Positions 17,873 through 26,638 are shown, counted from the stretch's first letter. The stretch is DNA of 64,000 bases from JAEXNA01 sp050486105 (GCA_050486105.1 JBJHCR010000001.1:1-64000); one strand, 5' to 3'. Made by a program: numbers and translations. Notes: generated by a model from the sequence alone, not told the origin.

Positions 17873-19237
17873 TTACGCGTAGGTCCGCACTCCGTACCAG
17901 GTCTTGGCGTCGGTGTAGTCCAGGTAGCGAGTGCAGAGAAACTCCAAGGTCTGATCCTTGCTTGGCCAGCGAGCCAAGTGTAGGCGAATGTGGTGGTAGC
18001 AACCCGCAGAGTGATCTCTAATGGCTTTCGTATGCAAGGCGTTGGCCGCCCAGCGGTCCTTGCTGGCCCGATCCTGGAAAACGGCTAGATTGGCCCATCG
18101 CCCGGGCTCGAACTCTTGAGAACTGTAACTGATGAAGCCTTCATGTTTGGGAAACTCTTGCACTAATTGGTGGTCGGCCTCAAAGAGCGGTCCAAGTTCG
18201 GCGTCCGGGTTCAGCTTGCTGGTGAACCCGATGACCGTCAACTCGGGACGTTCTAACAACTCCGGTTTCAGCAAATACAGCGGATACTGGAGCCCACCAT
18301 TTCCGAGATCAAAGAATTCCATTCCGTTTGCATGGGTCTCTTGGCCCCTCTGGGCAGCGCAGCGCAGGAGGTCTTGGGCCATCTGCTGCAAGAGTTGTTG
18401 ATCGTCTTGAGCCTGTTGGAGCAGGGTGTAGTCTCGAGACTCCCGGGCCAGGTCCCCGAGAACGAATTCTGTTGAGCTTTGGGCCGAAGCACCGCTAGGC
18501 CAAGGGGCCTCGAGAGATAAATTCCAATCTTGACGAATTGGGTCGAGGTCGGAATCAACCACCGGGGCCAAGCTCTTCAAGGGAGCGGGATAGCTCTTGA
18601 GGGCCAGAACCGCACTCCGGAAATCCTGCCTATCTGGATGGCAGACCAGCAGAGGCGCGGCTCTGGGGGGTAGGGTCTGTAAGGTCTTCAAGCCTGTCAA
18701 CTTTGCCGGGGATAGGTGATCCCAGAAAGTGCTGTCGAGAACAGTGAAGTCTCCTTCTCCTAGCAACAGTTGCTCTAGGGAAGCTTGGTGAGAACCGGTG
18801 AATACCACGTCGGCAAAGGGTCGGTCCCTGAGCTCTTGTCGGGTCAATTCCGCCATCAGGCCTCGAAAGCCCGAGTAGCTGTCGCTTTCATTCACCAGCC
18901 AGCGAGAACCTTGCAAGTCGTTCAGGTTCCGAGCCGAAGAGTTCTCAGGGACCACCACCACCGGCCAGTAGACAGGTTGATCCTTATAGCTTTGCAGCTG
19001 AAGAACTGGTCCGGCCACCGGCACCAGGGGGACCCCTCGGGCCTTAAGCAAGGCGTAGAGCAGTCCGCACATCGCACCCGCCTGAGCTGTGCCGTCTTCT
19101 ATCAGTCTGGTGGCTTGAGTCCAGTCATCGGATTCATGAATGAAGATCGGTAGACCAGAGTTTTCGAGGTCTCCACACAGTTGGTGAAAGGCCGAGTGGA
19201 GAGGCTCTGCAACCAGGCTGACGAAGGTGATTTTCAT
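17873..19237 (-). CDS. PhnD-like binding domain fused to an alpha-beta barrel domain
   Basis: 454 aa. Residues 1-240 read as a PhnD/TauA-type periplasmic binding fold: MKITFVSLVAEPLHSAF start, AQAGAMCGLLYALL, VVVPENSSARNLNDLQGSRWLVNESDSYSG and DVVFTGSHQASLEQLLLGEGDFTVLDS. No signal peptide is present, so the protein is cytosolic unlike transporter receptors. The C-terminal 150 residues (TVIGFTSKLNPDAELG... EFPKHEGFISYSSQEFEPGRWANLAVF) resemble dimeric alpha-beta barrel (antibiotic monooxygenase/EthD-type) proteins. I know no characterised protein with this pairing. It could be a ligand-gated sensor or enzyme. No transporter genes are beside it. Confidence 0.6.
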   Translation of the reverse strand: MKITFVSLVAEPLHSAFHQLCGDLENSGLPIFIHESDDWTQATRLIEDGTAQAGAMCGLLYALLKARGVPLVPVAGPVLQLQSYKDQPVYWPVVVVPENSSARNLNDLQGSRWLVNESDSYSGFRGLMAELTRQELRDRPFADVVFTGSHQASLEQLLLGEGDFTVLDSTFWDHLSPAKLTGLKTLQTLPPRAAPLLVCHPDRQDFRSAVLALKSYPAPLKSLAPVVDSDLDPIRQDWNLSLEAPWPSGASAQSSTEFVLGDLARESRDYTLLQQAQDDQQLLQQMAQDLLRCAAQRGQETHANGMEFFDLGNGGLQYPLYLLKPELLERPELTVIGFTSKLNPDAELGPLFEADHQLVQEFPKHEGFISYSSQEFEPGRWANLAVFQDRASKDRWAANALHTKAIRDHSAGCYHHIRLHLARWPSKDQTLEFLCTRYLDYTDAKTWYGVRTYA

Positions 19238-19321
19238 AGGGGAGTTCTTTGGTTGAGGCTTGGGAAATCCCTACGAGGTCAGCTCCGAGAGTTGCCTTGA
19301 AGTCGTCGGCGAGGTGAAAGT

Positions 19322-19939
19322 ATGCAAAGAAGTTTGGCAGCCTACTTGGTGATGGTGACCCTGTTGAGTCTTTCGGGCTCTGCATCTTCAGAGCCGCTCA
19401 CTATCGACAAAAGTTTGGCTCGTCCCTTGGACCAGTGGAAGCCTCAAATCACCCAGTATTCAGCCCGGCACTACGGAGAGCCCACCTGGGAGCTCAAACC
19501 TACGGCCATCGTGCTCCACTATACCGCCATGCCGGACTTCCCTTGGAACCTGGTCAAAAGCGAGGAATTCGCCGGAGAGCCTCCCGGACTGGCTTCTCAC
19601 TACGTCGTTGACGGCACCAAGGTTTGGCAACTGCTGCCCACCAACGTGCGCTCTCGGGCTTGCTATGGGATGAACCATAGAGCCATCAATATCGAGATGA
19701 TGGCCCTGGACGCCGAGGACCTGGCCGGCAAAAAGGCCACCTTGGAAACCTGCATCCGACTTTGTCGAGAACTGATGGACAAATACGGAATCCCCAAATC
19801 GAAGATCTACAGTCACGAAGATGTCTCCAAAATGGACCGCGCCCTAGTTCCCGAGGTCTTGGATCTGGTTAGAGGCGAGCCCTATCATAAAATCGACCCA
19901 GGGGTCCAGAATATGAAGACCATTCTCGATGGGCTTTAG
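19322..19939 (+). CDS. Periplasmic N-acetylmuramoyl-L-alanine amidase
   Basis: 205 aa. Signal peptide 1-23 (ending SGSASS), then an Amidase_2 domain that cleaves the bond between muramic acid and the stem peptide. Visible marks are TAIVLHYTA (first zinc His), ASHYVVDGTKVWQLLP, RSRACYGMNHRAINIEMM, IYSHEDVS (second His) and KIDPGVQN (the Lys and Asp of the K-x-DPG motif). All zinc and catalytic positions seem kept. It is divergent from the PhnD-like gene, with an 84-bp gap holding an RBS-like GGCGAGG but no clear promoter. Confidence 0.85.
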   Translation: MQRSLAAYLVMVTLLSLSGSASSEPLTIDKSLARPLDQWKPQITQYSARHYGEPTWELKPTAIVLHYTAMPDFPWNLVKSEEFAGEPPGLASHYVVDGTKVWQLLPTNVRSRACYGMNHRAINIEMMALDAEDLAGKKATLETCIRLCRELMDKYGIPKSKIYSHEDVSKMDRALVPEVLDLVRGEPYHKIDPGVQNMKTILDGL

Positions 19940-20113
19940 AAAGCTGTTCGTACAGATGAGACGACTTGAAAGACTCCCAGGCAAGACGCTCTCGTCGGCG
20001 AAGTAGACCCCAATTGAGAGATCAGTCTGAGACGGTCCTCCGAAGTGCTGGGCTCGTCCCCAGCAGAGGTGTCACTCCGAAAATGGTCCCGTTCCCCGCT
20101 CCTCGCCAAGAGG

Positions 20114-21289
20114 CTACTCAGGAAATCTGGTGCTGGCTCGAAAAAGGCAGAGTTGCACCACCACAAAAAGAGCCAGGCAACCCGGCCAACCCCAAGGTTC
20201 CCAAAATAAGCCGGGGACGGCTGCGCCCATGGCTCCACCCAAGTAGTAACAAGAGAGGTAAAGCCCGGAAGCCTGGGCCCGGTTCCGGCCCTGGCTTTGA
20301 GCGATGTAAGCGCTGGCAGCCATCTGGGCGGCAAAAGCGGCACAAGAGATCACCGCCAAGCCCGCGACCACCGACCAAAGCACCGGAATCCAGGTTAAGG
20401 CCAAGCCGAATAGGGCTGATCGAGCGGCAAACCTCAAGGTCCTTTGAAGACCGACCCTGGGCATCAAGCGCCCGACCAAGGGAGTGATCACGATCCCCAG
20501 CAGGTAGACACAGAAAAGTTGACCCAAGCCCTCGGGACCCAGAGAAAACGGGGCTTTGGCCAGGTGGAAGGTGACGTAAGTGAAAACTCCGGCCATGGTG
20601 AACAGGCTTCCGAAACCGGTCACAAAAACAGGACGAAGTTCGGGCTTGAGGGCGGTCAAGAGCACCTTGCGCAAGCCTCGGGACAAGCGACCGGGCTTGA
20701 TCGCTCTTTGCTTAGGCAATGCGGACAACAGTATCGCCCCGCTCACGGCATTCAGCAAGGCCAGCACGACCAAGGCGGCGCGCCAATTGAGGCCTTCAGT
20801 CAAGAAGCCTGCCAGCCAGCGCCCACTGAATCCTCCGATCACCGTCCAGGTGACATAGCAGGCCATGGCGCCGGCCACTTTCTCTCGAGGAAACTCCTCG
20901 CCGATGAAGGCCATGATGCCGGCCACGATGAGGGGCAAGAACAGGCCCTGAAAGAAACGCCAGGCCAGCATACTGGACAAGGATTCCGCCGCCGCCACAT
21001 TCAGGCCGCAGACTACCAGGCCCACCACCGCTAGGACGGTTAGGTTACGCCGCCCCATCCTGCCAATGAGCCAGCCGGCAAAAGGTGCGGCCAAGGCAAC
21101 CGCCAGAGTCGAGGCGGTGATGGTTAGGCTGACCTCTCGTTCGCTGGCCTCAAAGACCTGGCAAAGATGGGGGAGTAGAGATTGGAGAGCATAGAGATTG
21201 ACAAAGGCGGTGAATCCCGCAGCGGCGGTGGCGATGGAGAATCGCCGATCCCAGAAGCTCTGTCGTATCGCTGACCAAAAGTGGACCAC
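20114..21289 (-). CDS. MFS transporter (YnfM/CmlA-like)
   Basis: 391 aa, about 12 transmembrane helices. The loop 2-3 signature GWLIGRMGRRNLTVLAVVG and the TM start FVNLYALQSLLPHLCQVFEASEREVSLTITASTLAVALAAPFAG (split here by eye) point to the YnfM-like branch of drug and arabinose exporters. The likely substrate is a small organic compound or drug; nothing nearby narrows it. The gene ends 174 bp from the amidase stop, a gap where I see nothing else. Confidence 0.85.
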   Translation of the reverse strand: MVHFWSAIRQSFWDRRFSIATAAAGFTAFVNLYALQSLLPHLCQVFEASEREVSLTITASTLAVALAAPFAGWLIGRMGRRNLTVLAVVGLVVCGLNVAAAESLSSMLAWRFFQGLFLPLIVAGIMAFIGEEFPREKVAGAMACYVTWTVIGGFSGRWLAGFLTEGLNWRAALVVLALLNAVSGAILLSALPKQRAIKPGRLSRGLRKVLLTALKPELRPVFVTGFGSLFTMAGVFTYVTFHLAKAPFSLGPEGLGQLFCVYLLGIVITPLVGRLMPRVGLQRTLRFAARSALFGLALTWIPVLWSVVAGLAVISCAAFAAQMAASAYIAQSQGRNRAQASGLYLSCYYLGGAMGAAVPGLFWEPWGWPGCLALFVVVQLCLFRASTRFPE

Positions 21290-21448
21290 GGCCCATATTA
21301 TTGGACCCTGATGCTGATAAGATTACCAGGTTGTAAATCTTGGACTGTTGGCGCGACTTTGAGGAGATGAGTCTCTGGCCGCAGGGCAGGGAGTCTTCCT
21401 TGTAGCGCAAATCGGGGCCACTTATGTTAAAGTGCTGGAGGCTAATCG

Positions 21449-22084
21449 GTGAACATTGAGATTTTGACTGTAGGACCCTTCGCTATGAACGCCATGCTGG
21501 TGTACACTCATCGCGGAGGTTCAGGAATTCTGGTCGATCCCGGGGATGAGATTCCTCGAATCTTGGCCCGGATTCAAGAACTGGACCTGAAGATAGAGGG
21601 TATCGTCTTCACTCACGGCCACATCGACCACGTGGCTTACGCTGAGCAAGCCCGAGAAGCCCTCAAGGTTCCAACGTTCATGCACAAGGACGATTGGGAA
21701 ATGGCTCGCATGGTGCCTCAACAGGCTGCCATGTTTGGCTTGCCACCATGCCAGGCTCCTACCATCGACCGCGAATTGCCTGGTGAGGGAGACTTTGAGT
21801 TGGCGGGTCTGAGTTTTCAGATGCACCACACCCCGGGTCATTCACCTGGCTCGGTGACCATGGTGAGTTCTGAGCACAATTTTGCCCTAGTCGGAGACTT
21901 GGTGTTCGCCGGTTCGGTGGGTCGCACCGATCTGCCGGGATGTTCCCCTCAGGCACTGGACCGGTCCATCAAAGAGGTCATCCTTCCCCTCCCAGACGAC
22001 ATGGTGCTCTATCCAGGCCACGGTCCTTCCACGACGGTGGGACGAGAGAAAGCTTCCAACCCGTTCATCGTACCCTTGCTCTAA
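21449..22084 (+). CDS. MBL-fold hydrolase (glyoxalase II-like)
   Basis: 211 aa, GTG start with GGAGG upstream. The metallo-beta-lactamase motif THGHIDH is near residue 55, with later metal ligands in HHTPGHSPGS, ALVGDLVF (bridging Asp) and LYPGHGPSTT. Length and the motif TDLPGCSP match the compact glyoxalase II/YcbL-like group, which hydrolyses thioesters such as S-lactoylglutathione analogues. The C-terminal substrate domain of true glyoxalase II is absent, so the substrate is open. Confidence 0.88.
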   Translation: MNIEILTVGPFAMNAMLVYTHRGGSGILVDPGDEIPRILARIQELDLKIEGIVFTHGHIDHVAYAEQAREALKVPTFMHKDDWEMARMVPQQAAMFGLPPCQAPTIDRELPGEGDFELAGLSFQMHHTPGHSPGSVTMVSSEHNFALVGDLVFAGSVGRTDLPGCSPQALDRSIKEVILPLPDDMVLYPGHGPSTTVGREKASNPFIVPLL

Positions 22085-22222
22085 GGTGGAGCCTCTCAGG
22101 CTTGACGAAAGGAGATTCCTAGCTCAGGGACAAAACTGCCAGGCTTAAAACCCAGTGGGTTAAAAATGGTCTCGGCTGGAAGCCCGGAATGCTGGGGGTG
22201 GGCCGGGAGAAAGGCACAACAT

Positions 22223-22669
22223 ATGCGAAAAATCTCTTTGCTGGCCCTTCTTAGCTGCGTGCTTCTCACCGTTTCCGGTGTATTGGCGTTGTCAGACGGA
22301 TGGGAGCGGGGCAGCAGTTACAACAAACTTTTCGACAGCAAGACTGTGACGACTATCGAAGGCAACATCGTCGACATTCATCGTGAATTGCGTCTGCGGC
22401 CTGGAATGTCTCCTGCTTTTGCCGTTGATGTGAAAACTAAAGACGGGAAAGTTGTCACGGCCCACGTGGGTCCTCAATGGTTCGCCAGCTTCTTTCGCGA
22501 ACGATGGAACCCGCAGTTTAACGACCAAGTGACCATCACGGGTTCTATGGTTGAATTCGAAGGTAAGCCTATCATGATGGTGGTGTCCGGCAAGAAGGGC
22601 AACCTTCAAATGGCTGTTCGCAACAAGCACGGAGTGCCTGTTTGGGACATCGACGTCGACGATTTCTAG
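22223..22669 (+). CDS. Small exported protein with OB-like domain
   Basis: 148 aa from ATG 22223. An in-frame start at 22166 adds 19 residues that do not look like a leader, so the inner ATG, preceded by GAGAAAGG, is preferred. Signal peptide about 1-23 (MRKISLLALLSCVLLTVSG). The mature part (TTIEGNIVDIHREL, GMSPAFAVDVKTKDGKVVTAHVGP, FNDQVTITGSMVEFEGKPIMMV) has the strand order of small OB-fold proteins such as DNA-binding-like YgiW/DUF5666 types. Function unknown. A terminator follows 25 bp after the stop. Confidence 0.7.
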   Translation: MRKISLLALLSCVLLTVSGVLALSDGWERGSSYNKLFDSKTVTTIEGNIVDIHRELRLRPGMSPAFAVDVKTKDGKVVTAHVGPQWFASFFRERWNPQFNDQVTITGSMVEFEGKPIMMVVSGKKGNLQMAVRNKHGVPVWDIDVDDF

Positions 22670-22693
22670 CTTGACAGAGCACTAGGTCTTCCG

Positions 22694-22720
22694 AGCCTCC
22701 GAATTTCGGGGGCTTTTTTA
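22694..22720 (+). terminator. Rho-independent terminator
   Basis: Stem AGCCTCCGA (22694-22702) / TCGGGGGCT (22706-22714) with one G-T type mismatch, followed by a run of T. Ends the 148-aa exported-protein gene. Confidence 0.8.
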
Positions 22721-22867
22721 TTGGGAATTGGCTCAGAAGATACTCCCAGCAGCGAAACACCGGCAACTCCACTTCTAAACACTGGGACTTTAACCATGGG
22801 CCTTCGATATCTCGAATAGGTAATCGAACAAAAAATCGAACAGAAACGACACTTTTTCCTTGGATAG

Positions 22868-22904
22868 AAAAAAGCCCCCCAACCGAACCAGCGGAAGGGA
22901 GGCT
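22868..22904 (-). terminator. Rho-independent terminator (minus strand)
   Basis: Read on the minus strand: AGCCTCCC, loop, GGGGGGCT, then a T-run (plus-strand A-tract 22868-22873). It lies just after the stop of the 237-aa helix-turn-helix gene. Confidence 0.7.
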
Positions 22905-22921
22905 ATTTCTTGCTAAGCTCC

Positions 22922-23635
22922 TTACAGTAGCCCGAGAGAGCCGCAGAGCACAGCCAGCAAGGCCGTCACCAAGGCTCCTCCCAGAGCCGCAAGGATAGGT
23001 TTGCGTTGTTGTTTCGTCGTTTCTTGGGAGTCCCCCTGAAGGAGGCGATGTTCCATTTCGCTTCGGGTCTTTTCCCTTTGTGACTCCTGGGACTGGAACC
23101 ACTCCAGAACACGAGACTGAGTGGCGGAGGTGCCTTCTTGTTCGCCCAGGGCTCGCTCGAGGATGCAAGCTCTCTCGTTGAGTGAAAGAATTCTGGCATC
23201 TCGATTCTTGAGCTCCGACTTAAGCGTTCGATTCTCATCCAAGATGTAGTCGAAAAAGCTCTGACGGACATCCCACTCCTCGTCGTCATCATCATCATCC
23301 TGCTCTGAGACAGCCTGCCCGGTGAAATTAGGCTCTTGCTCAGATCTCTCGTCAAGACTGCCAAGAAAGGCTAGGCCGGTCGGATTGCTCTGTTCGGGCC
23401 GACGATTCTTGAGCCGGACCTCGGGGGGGTCAGGTGAGTTATAAAGTTGAGGAAGTTGGCAAGGGCGAGAGCCCGGATAGAGTTCGTCCAAGCTTTCCAC
23501 ATCAATGAGCCACATGAAACCGCCGAATTCCAAAGGCTCTTTTCGTCCCTGCAAGAGGCCGGCTTCGATCTTTCTTCTCAACGTTTTTTCTGACTTGCGG
23601 CACAACAGGGCCGCCTCTTTGAGATTGACTTCCAT
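22922..23635 (-). CDS. Helix-turn-helix protein with coiled coil and C-terminal membrane anchor
   Basis: 237 aa. The N-terminus (NLKEAALLCRKSEKTLRRKIEAGLL) reads as an excisionase/MerR-like helix-turn-helix, followed by a short hydrophobic WLIDVESLDELYPG unit. The middle is disordered with a run of six Asp and EEWDVRQ. Then comes a coiled coil (about 130-200) and a final transmembrane helix (about 215-237, ILAALGGALVTALLAVLCGSLGLL). A DNA-binding head tethered to the membrane suggests chromosome or plasmid anchoring, or a membrane-bound regulator. I do not recognise a named family. Upstream lies the 54-bp tandem repeat, which could be its target. Confidence 0.6.
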   Translation of the reverse strand: MEVNLKEAALLCRKSEKTLRRKIEAGLLQGRKEPLEFGGFMWLIDVESLDELYPGSRPCQLPQLYNSPDPPEVRLKNRRPEQSNPTGLAFLGSLDERSEQEPNFTGQAVSEQDDDDDDEEWDVRQSFFDYILDENRTLKSELKNRDARILSLNERACILERALGEQEGTSATQSRVLEWFQSQESQREKTRSEMEHRLLQGDSQETTKQQRKPILAALGGALVTALLAVLCGSLGLL

Positions 23636-23799
23636 TCGAGATCTCCTTGAATATTTTCCAAGCTTGATTACAAGATACTTAGTCTATCTTCCTGCCGTCC
23701 CCCCTGGACAATTTCTGTCCCCCCGCCCTAAAGAACAGTGCATGCCTCGACCCCCTGGACAGCAGGATGGACATCTCAGAAGAAACGCTGACCCCCCCT

Positions 23800-23966
23800 A
23801 CTGGACGGCGGGGGTGGACAGGCGGGTGGACATTTCGGACAAACGCCGCCCACACTGGACGGCAGGGGTGGACAGGCGGGTGGACATTTCGGACAAACGC
23901 CGTCCCCACTGGACGGCAGGGGTGGACAGGCGGGTAGACATCTCGAACAAACGCCGCCCCCACTCG
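23800..23966. repeat. Three 54-bp tandem repeats
   Basis: Units start at about 23800, 23854 and 23908, each beginning ACTGGACGGC and containing GGGGTGGACAGGCGGGT and ACAAACGCCG. The copies differ at only a few bases; a degenerate unit precedes them from about 23750. 54 is a multiple of three and several frames are open through the array (one gives an 18-residue repeat), but no start or codon bias supports coding. The array fills most of the 414-bp gap between the helix-turn-helix gene and lptC. Confidence 0.8.
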
Positions 23967-24049
23967 TAAAAACTTTCTCGGCTTGAAAGTGTTGATCAAG
24001 CTTCCTTAGGGAAAGCGGGATACGTGATTGAACGACGAAATGGTGGTCG

Positions 24050-24682
24050 GTGCGCAGTTTCTTACTGATAGCTCTGTTGTCCCTTTTTTTGGGAGCTTGC
24101 TCTTCCAATCCAGAGGTCGTTGAGACGGTCTCCGTTCAAGATGAACCGCAGCAGGTAGCGAGTTCTGACGACCGTGCCAGTGATGGGGGTAGGCCCCAAG
24201 TTGACAATGAGACTCCGGTGAGGGTACAGAAGTCCACCATCCGGACTCGGCAGGGTCAGCGCTGGGAGCTGGAAGCCGATGAAATCGATTGGATGGATAG
24301 TCGTCAGTTTGCCAAGGCTTACGATGTAACTTGGTATTTGGTGGACGAGGACGGAGAAAAGACAGTGCGGGTGGATGCCCCTGCCGCCGATGTCGATATG
24401 GAAGGACAAGTGGTGACCTTCATCGGCCAAGTCTTGGCGTCGCGTTTGGATTCGGAGGAAACCCTGACCGTCGAACATCTCATTTACAATGGAGAGGATC
24501 GCATGTTTTATGGATCTCAAGGGGTGGTTTGGAAGCGTGAAGGGTTAACCTTGAACGGCCAGACATTGACGGCGACTGCGGAACTCGATAAGGTGCAGCT
24601 CAAAGGTCAAGTCCAAGGCCAATCCCGAGGGCGTCTGAATCGGGTTGGGAGAGCACCAAGACCGGAGCAAGCAAGCGAATGA
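24050..24682 (+). CDS. lptC: LptC-like LPS-export lipoprotein
   Basis: 210 aa, GTG start. Lipoprotein signal with lipobox LGAC (Cys about 17). After a Ser/Asp-rich linker comes the LptC/OstA beta-jellyroll (about 60-195): STIRTRQGQRWELEADEIDWMDS, APAADVDMEGQVVTFIGQV, LTVEHLIYNGEDRMFYGSQGVVWKREG. E. coli LptC is held by a transmembrane helix; a lipid anchor is an alternative seen in other phyla. It passes LPS from the LptBFG extractor to the periplasmic bridge. It overlaps lptB by 4 bp, which supports the assignment despite low identity. Confidence 0.75.
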   Translation: MRSFLLIALLSLFLGACSSNPEVVETVSVQDEPQQVASSDDRASDGGRPQVDNETPVRVQKSTIRTRQGQRWELEADEIDWMDSRQFAKAYDVTWYLVDEDGEKTVRVDAPAADVDMEGQVVTFIGQVLASRLDSEETLTVEHLIYNGEDRMFYGSQGVVWKREGLTLNGQTLTATAELDKVQLKGQVQGQSRGRLNRVGRAPRPEQASE

Positions 24683-25458
24683 AGATCGAGGTGGTCGAAC
24701 TCGTCAAGAGTTTTCATCGCCGTCGCGTGGTCGACGGGGTTTGCTTGGACGTGTCTCAAGGCGAGGTGGTCGGCCTCCTGGGCTCCAATGGAGCGGGAAA
24801 AACCACCACGTTTTCCATGGTCGTTGGGCTACTCAAGCCCGATCAAGGCAAGATTCTCCTGAACGGAAAGGATATCGCGCGGTATCCCATCCACAAGCGT
24901 GCTCGAGCGGGTGTGGCTTATCTAGCCCAGGAGCCCTCGGTGTACCGTGGGCTGACCGTGGAGCAGAACATCACTTTGGCCTGGCAGGTCTTTGGAGTTC
25001 CTCGCAAGGAGAGGGCAGAGCGATTAGAGGGACTCCTCACAGACTTTTCCTTGCATAAAGTTCGCAAGAGTCTGGGTATCCAGCTTTCGGGCGGTGAGCG
25101 CCGCCGGGTGGAGATCGCTCGCTCCTTGGCTATCGAACCGAAATTTCTGTTGCTGGATGAGCCTTTCACCGGGGTCGACCCGATCGCCGTCAGCGAAATT
25201 CAAGACATTGTTCGACAACTGAAGGAACGCAATATTGGAGTTTTGATCACCGACCACAATGTCAGAGAGACTTTGGCTATCACCGATCGGAGCTACATCA
25301 TCCGAGAAGGTCAGATTCTGGTCTCCGGTGACGCAAAAACCATAGCCTCCAGTCGATTGGCTCGAAAATTCTATCTTGGAGACAAGTTTCAAACGGGGTT
25401 TGAGCAGCCGGATACCGAGGCTCCCAGCGATTCGTCCCAAGAGGTTGCGGCGGGCTGA
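24679..25458 (+). CDS. lptB: LPS export ABC transporter ATPase
   Basis: 259 aa. ABC ATPase of the LptB family: Walker A LLGSNGAGKTTTF, Q-loop YLAQEPSVYRGLTVEQN (the EPSVFR-like phrase is typical of LptB), signature QLSGGERRRVEIARSLA, Walker B FLLLDEPFTGVDPIAV and H-loop LITDHNVRETL. It drives extraction of lipopolysaccharide from the inner membrane together with LptF. The C-terminal 20 residues are an extra polar tail. It starts within the lptC stop (ATGA) and its stop overlaps the lptF start. Confidence 0.95.
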   Translation: MKIEVVELVKSFHRRRVVDGVCLDVSQGEVVGLLGSNGAGKTTTFSMVVGLLKPDQGKILLNGKDIARYPIHKRARAGVAYLAQEPSVYRGLTVEQNITLAWQVFGVPRKERAERLEGLLTDFSLHKVRKSLGIQLSGGERRRVEIARSLAIEPKFLLLDEPFTGVDPIAVSEIQDIVRQLKERNIGVLITDHNVRETLAITDRSYIIREGQILVSGDAKTIASSRLARKFYLGDKFQTGFEQPDTEAPSDSSQEVAAG

Positions 25459-26573
25459 TGAAAGTCCTGGATCGCTACGTTTTCAGGGAGATCTTGAGCC
25501 CTTTCATTTTCGGACTCGGAGCCTTCACCATCCTGTTTTTTTCAGTGGAGACCCTGATCGGGGTAGCCAGGATGATTTCAGAACAGAATGTGCCGTTCAG
25601 CCTAGTGCTGGAATACTTGGCCTGTCGTCTCCCTCAGGTTCTGGTGTTCACTTTTCCTATGGCCACCCTCATGGCTTGCTTACTGGCCTTTGGGCGACTT
25701 TCTGGAGAAGCCGAACTGACAGCCATGCGGGCCTCAGGAATCTCCTTCGTGCGTATTGCGACACCGGCTCTCTTCTTTTTTCTGATGCTTTCAGGTTTCA
25801 GTTATTGGCTCAATGATTCGGTGGTTCCCAAAAAAATGAAGAGAGCATACGAAATTCTCTTCAACACTCATGAGCAAGATGTTTTCCAACGAACCATCCT
25901 GACCAGTCCAAAGCCCCTGGAAAGCGGGCTAGAGCAGATGGTTTACGCCCATAAGTTCAACTTCGAAGACAAGAGCATGCAAGGGGTCTATATCCACTAT
26001 TTTTTCGAGGATATGCGCCGCCGAGAGGTCTACGCTGAAAGGGCTCGCTGGAACGGGCAAGTCTGGGAACTCTTCAACATGCGCACCATGGAATTCGATC
26101 GTTTTCAGGATCCCATATACGAAGCCACGGCGGAGCGGGGTTGGAGCGGTTTGCAGCCTGGAGAATCGCCCCCTTCCCCCGAAGACCTCACTGAGCGCCA
26201 GTTCCGACCCGACGAAATGACCCGCGCGGAGCTGGCCTCGGCACTTAAGAAGTTGAGCCAGGACCCCAATCCTGAAGTCAAGGAAAAGCGAGATCGCTTC
26301 GCCGTGTCCTATCATCAAAAAGCCTCTCTGCCCTGGGTCTCCTTTATTTTCGCCACCTTTGCCATCCCTTTAGGAGTGCGCCCCCACCGGTCCAGCAAAT
26401 CCATCGGACTGGGGTTATCCCTGGTCTTCATCCTGGTCTATTATGTCTTAAGGACCATAGGCATGATCCTCGGCGAATCCGGAACTCTCGACCCCATGGT
26501 CGGGGCCTGGCTGCCGAACTTGGTCTTCGGCTGTATGGGGATCGTTTTACTCCTGGAAGCCTCACGCTCCTAA
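25458..26573 (+). CDS. LPS export permease (LptF/LptG family)
   Basis: 371 aa with 6 transmembrane helices: three at the N-terminus (YVFREILSPFIFGLGAFTILFF start), a periplasmic beta-jellyroll (about 135-270), and three at the C-terminus. The motif PMATLMACLLAFGRLSGEAELTAMRASGIS (here shortened: GRLSGEAELTAMRASG) is the LptB-coupling helix region of YjgP/YjgQ proteins. Enterobacteria use an LptF-LptG heterodimer. Only one permease gene is here, so either it forms a homodimer, as may be the case in cyanobacteria, or its partner is elsewhere. Confidence 0.92.
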   Translation: MKVLDRYVFREILSPFIFGLGAFTILFFSVETLIGVARMISEQNVPFSLVLEYLACRLPQVLVFTFPMATLMACLLAFGRLSGEAELTAMRASGISFVRIATPALFFFLMLSGFSYWLNDSVVPKKMKRAYEILFNTHEQDVFQRTILTSPKPLESGLEQMVYAHKFNFEDKSMQGVYIHYFFEDMRRREVYAERARWNGQVWELFNMRTMEFDRFQDPIYEATAERGWSGLQPGESPPSPEDLTERQFRPDEMTRAELASALKKLSQDPNPEVKEKRDRFAVSYHQKASLPWVSFIFATFAIPLGVRPHRSSKSIGLGLSLVFILVYYVLRTIGMILGESGTLDPMVGAWLPNLVFGCMGIVLLLEASRS

Positions 26574-26624
26574 TCCCGCCACTTTTCGCCTGGCAACAGC
26601 AGGATTATTTCGCCCCTTAAAAAA

Positions 26625-26638
26625 ACCGTCTGGACGGT
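26625..26638. promoter_or_regulatory. Putative TetR operator upstream of the SMR gene
   Basis: ACCGTC-TG-GACGGT, a perfect 6+6 dyad, 18 bp before the SMR start and with the TetR gene immediately downstream of the SMR gene. Position and form match autoregulated TetR/efflux operons. Binding is inference. Confidence 0.55.

Noticed and set aside
23750..23966. CRISPR array
   Set aside because: The 54-bp units are contiguous tandem copies with no unique spacers, and no cas genes are present.
23505..23969. Open plus-strand frame through the 54-bp repeats giving an 18-residue repeat protein
   Set aside because: The frame is open only because the unit is a multiple of three. No RBS, no codon bias, and the opposite strand is equally open.
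23776..24108. Minus-strand Cys/Pro-rich repeat protein (GVCPKCPPACPPLPSS units)
   Set aside because: It overlaps the lptC start and promoter, and is the complement of the same DNA repeat.
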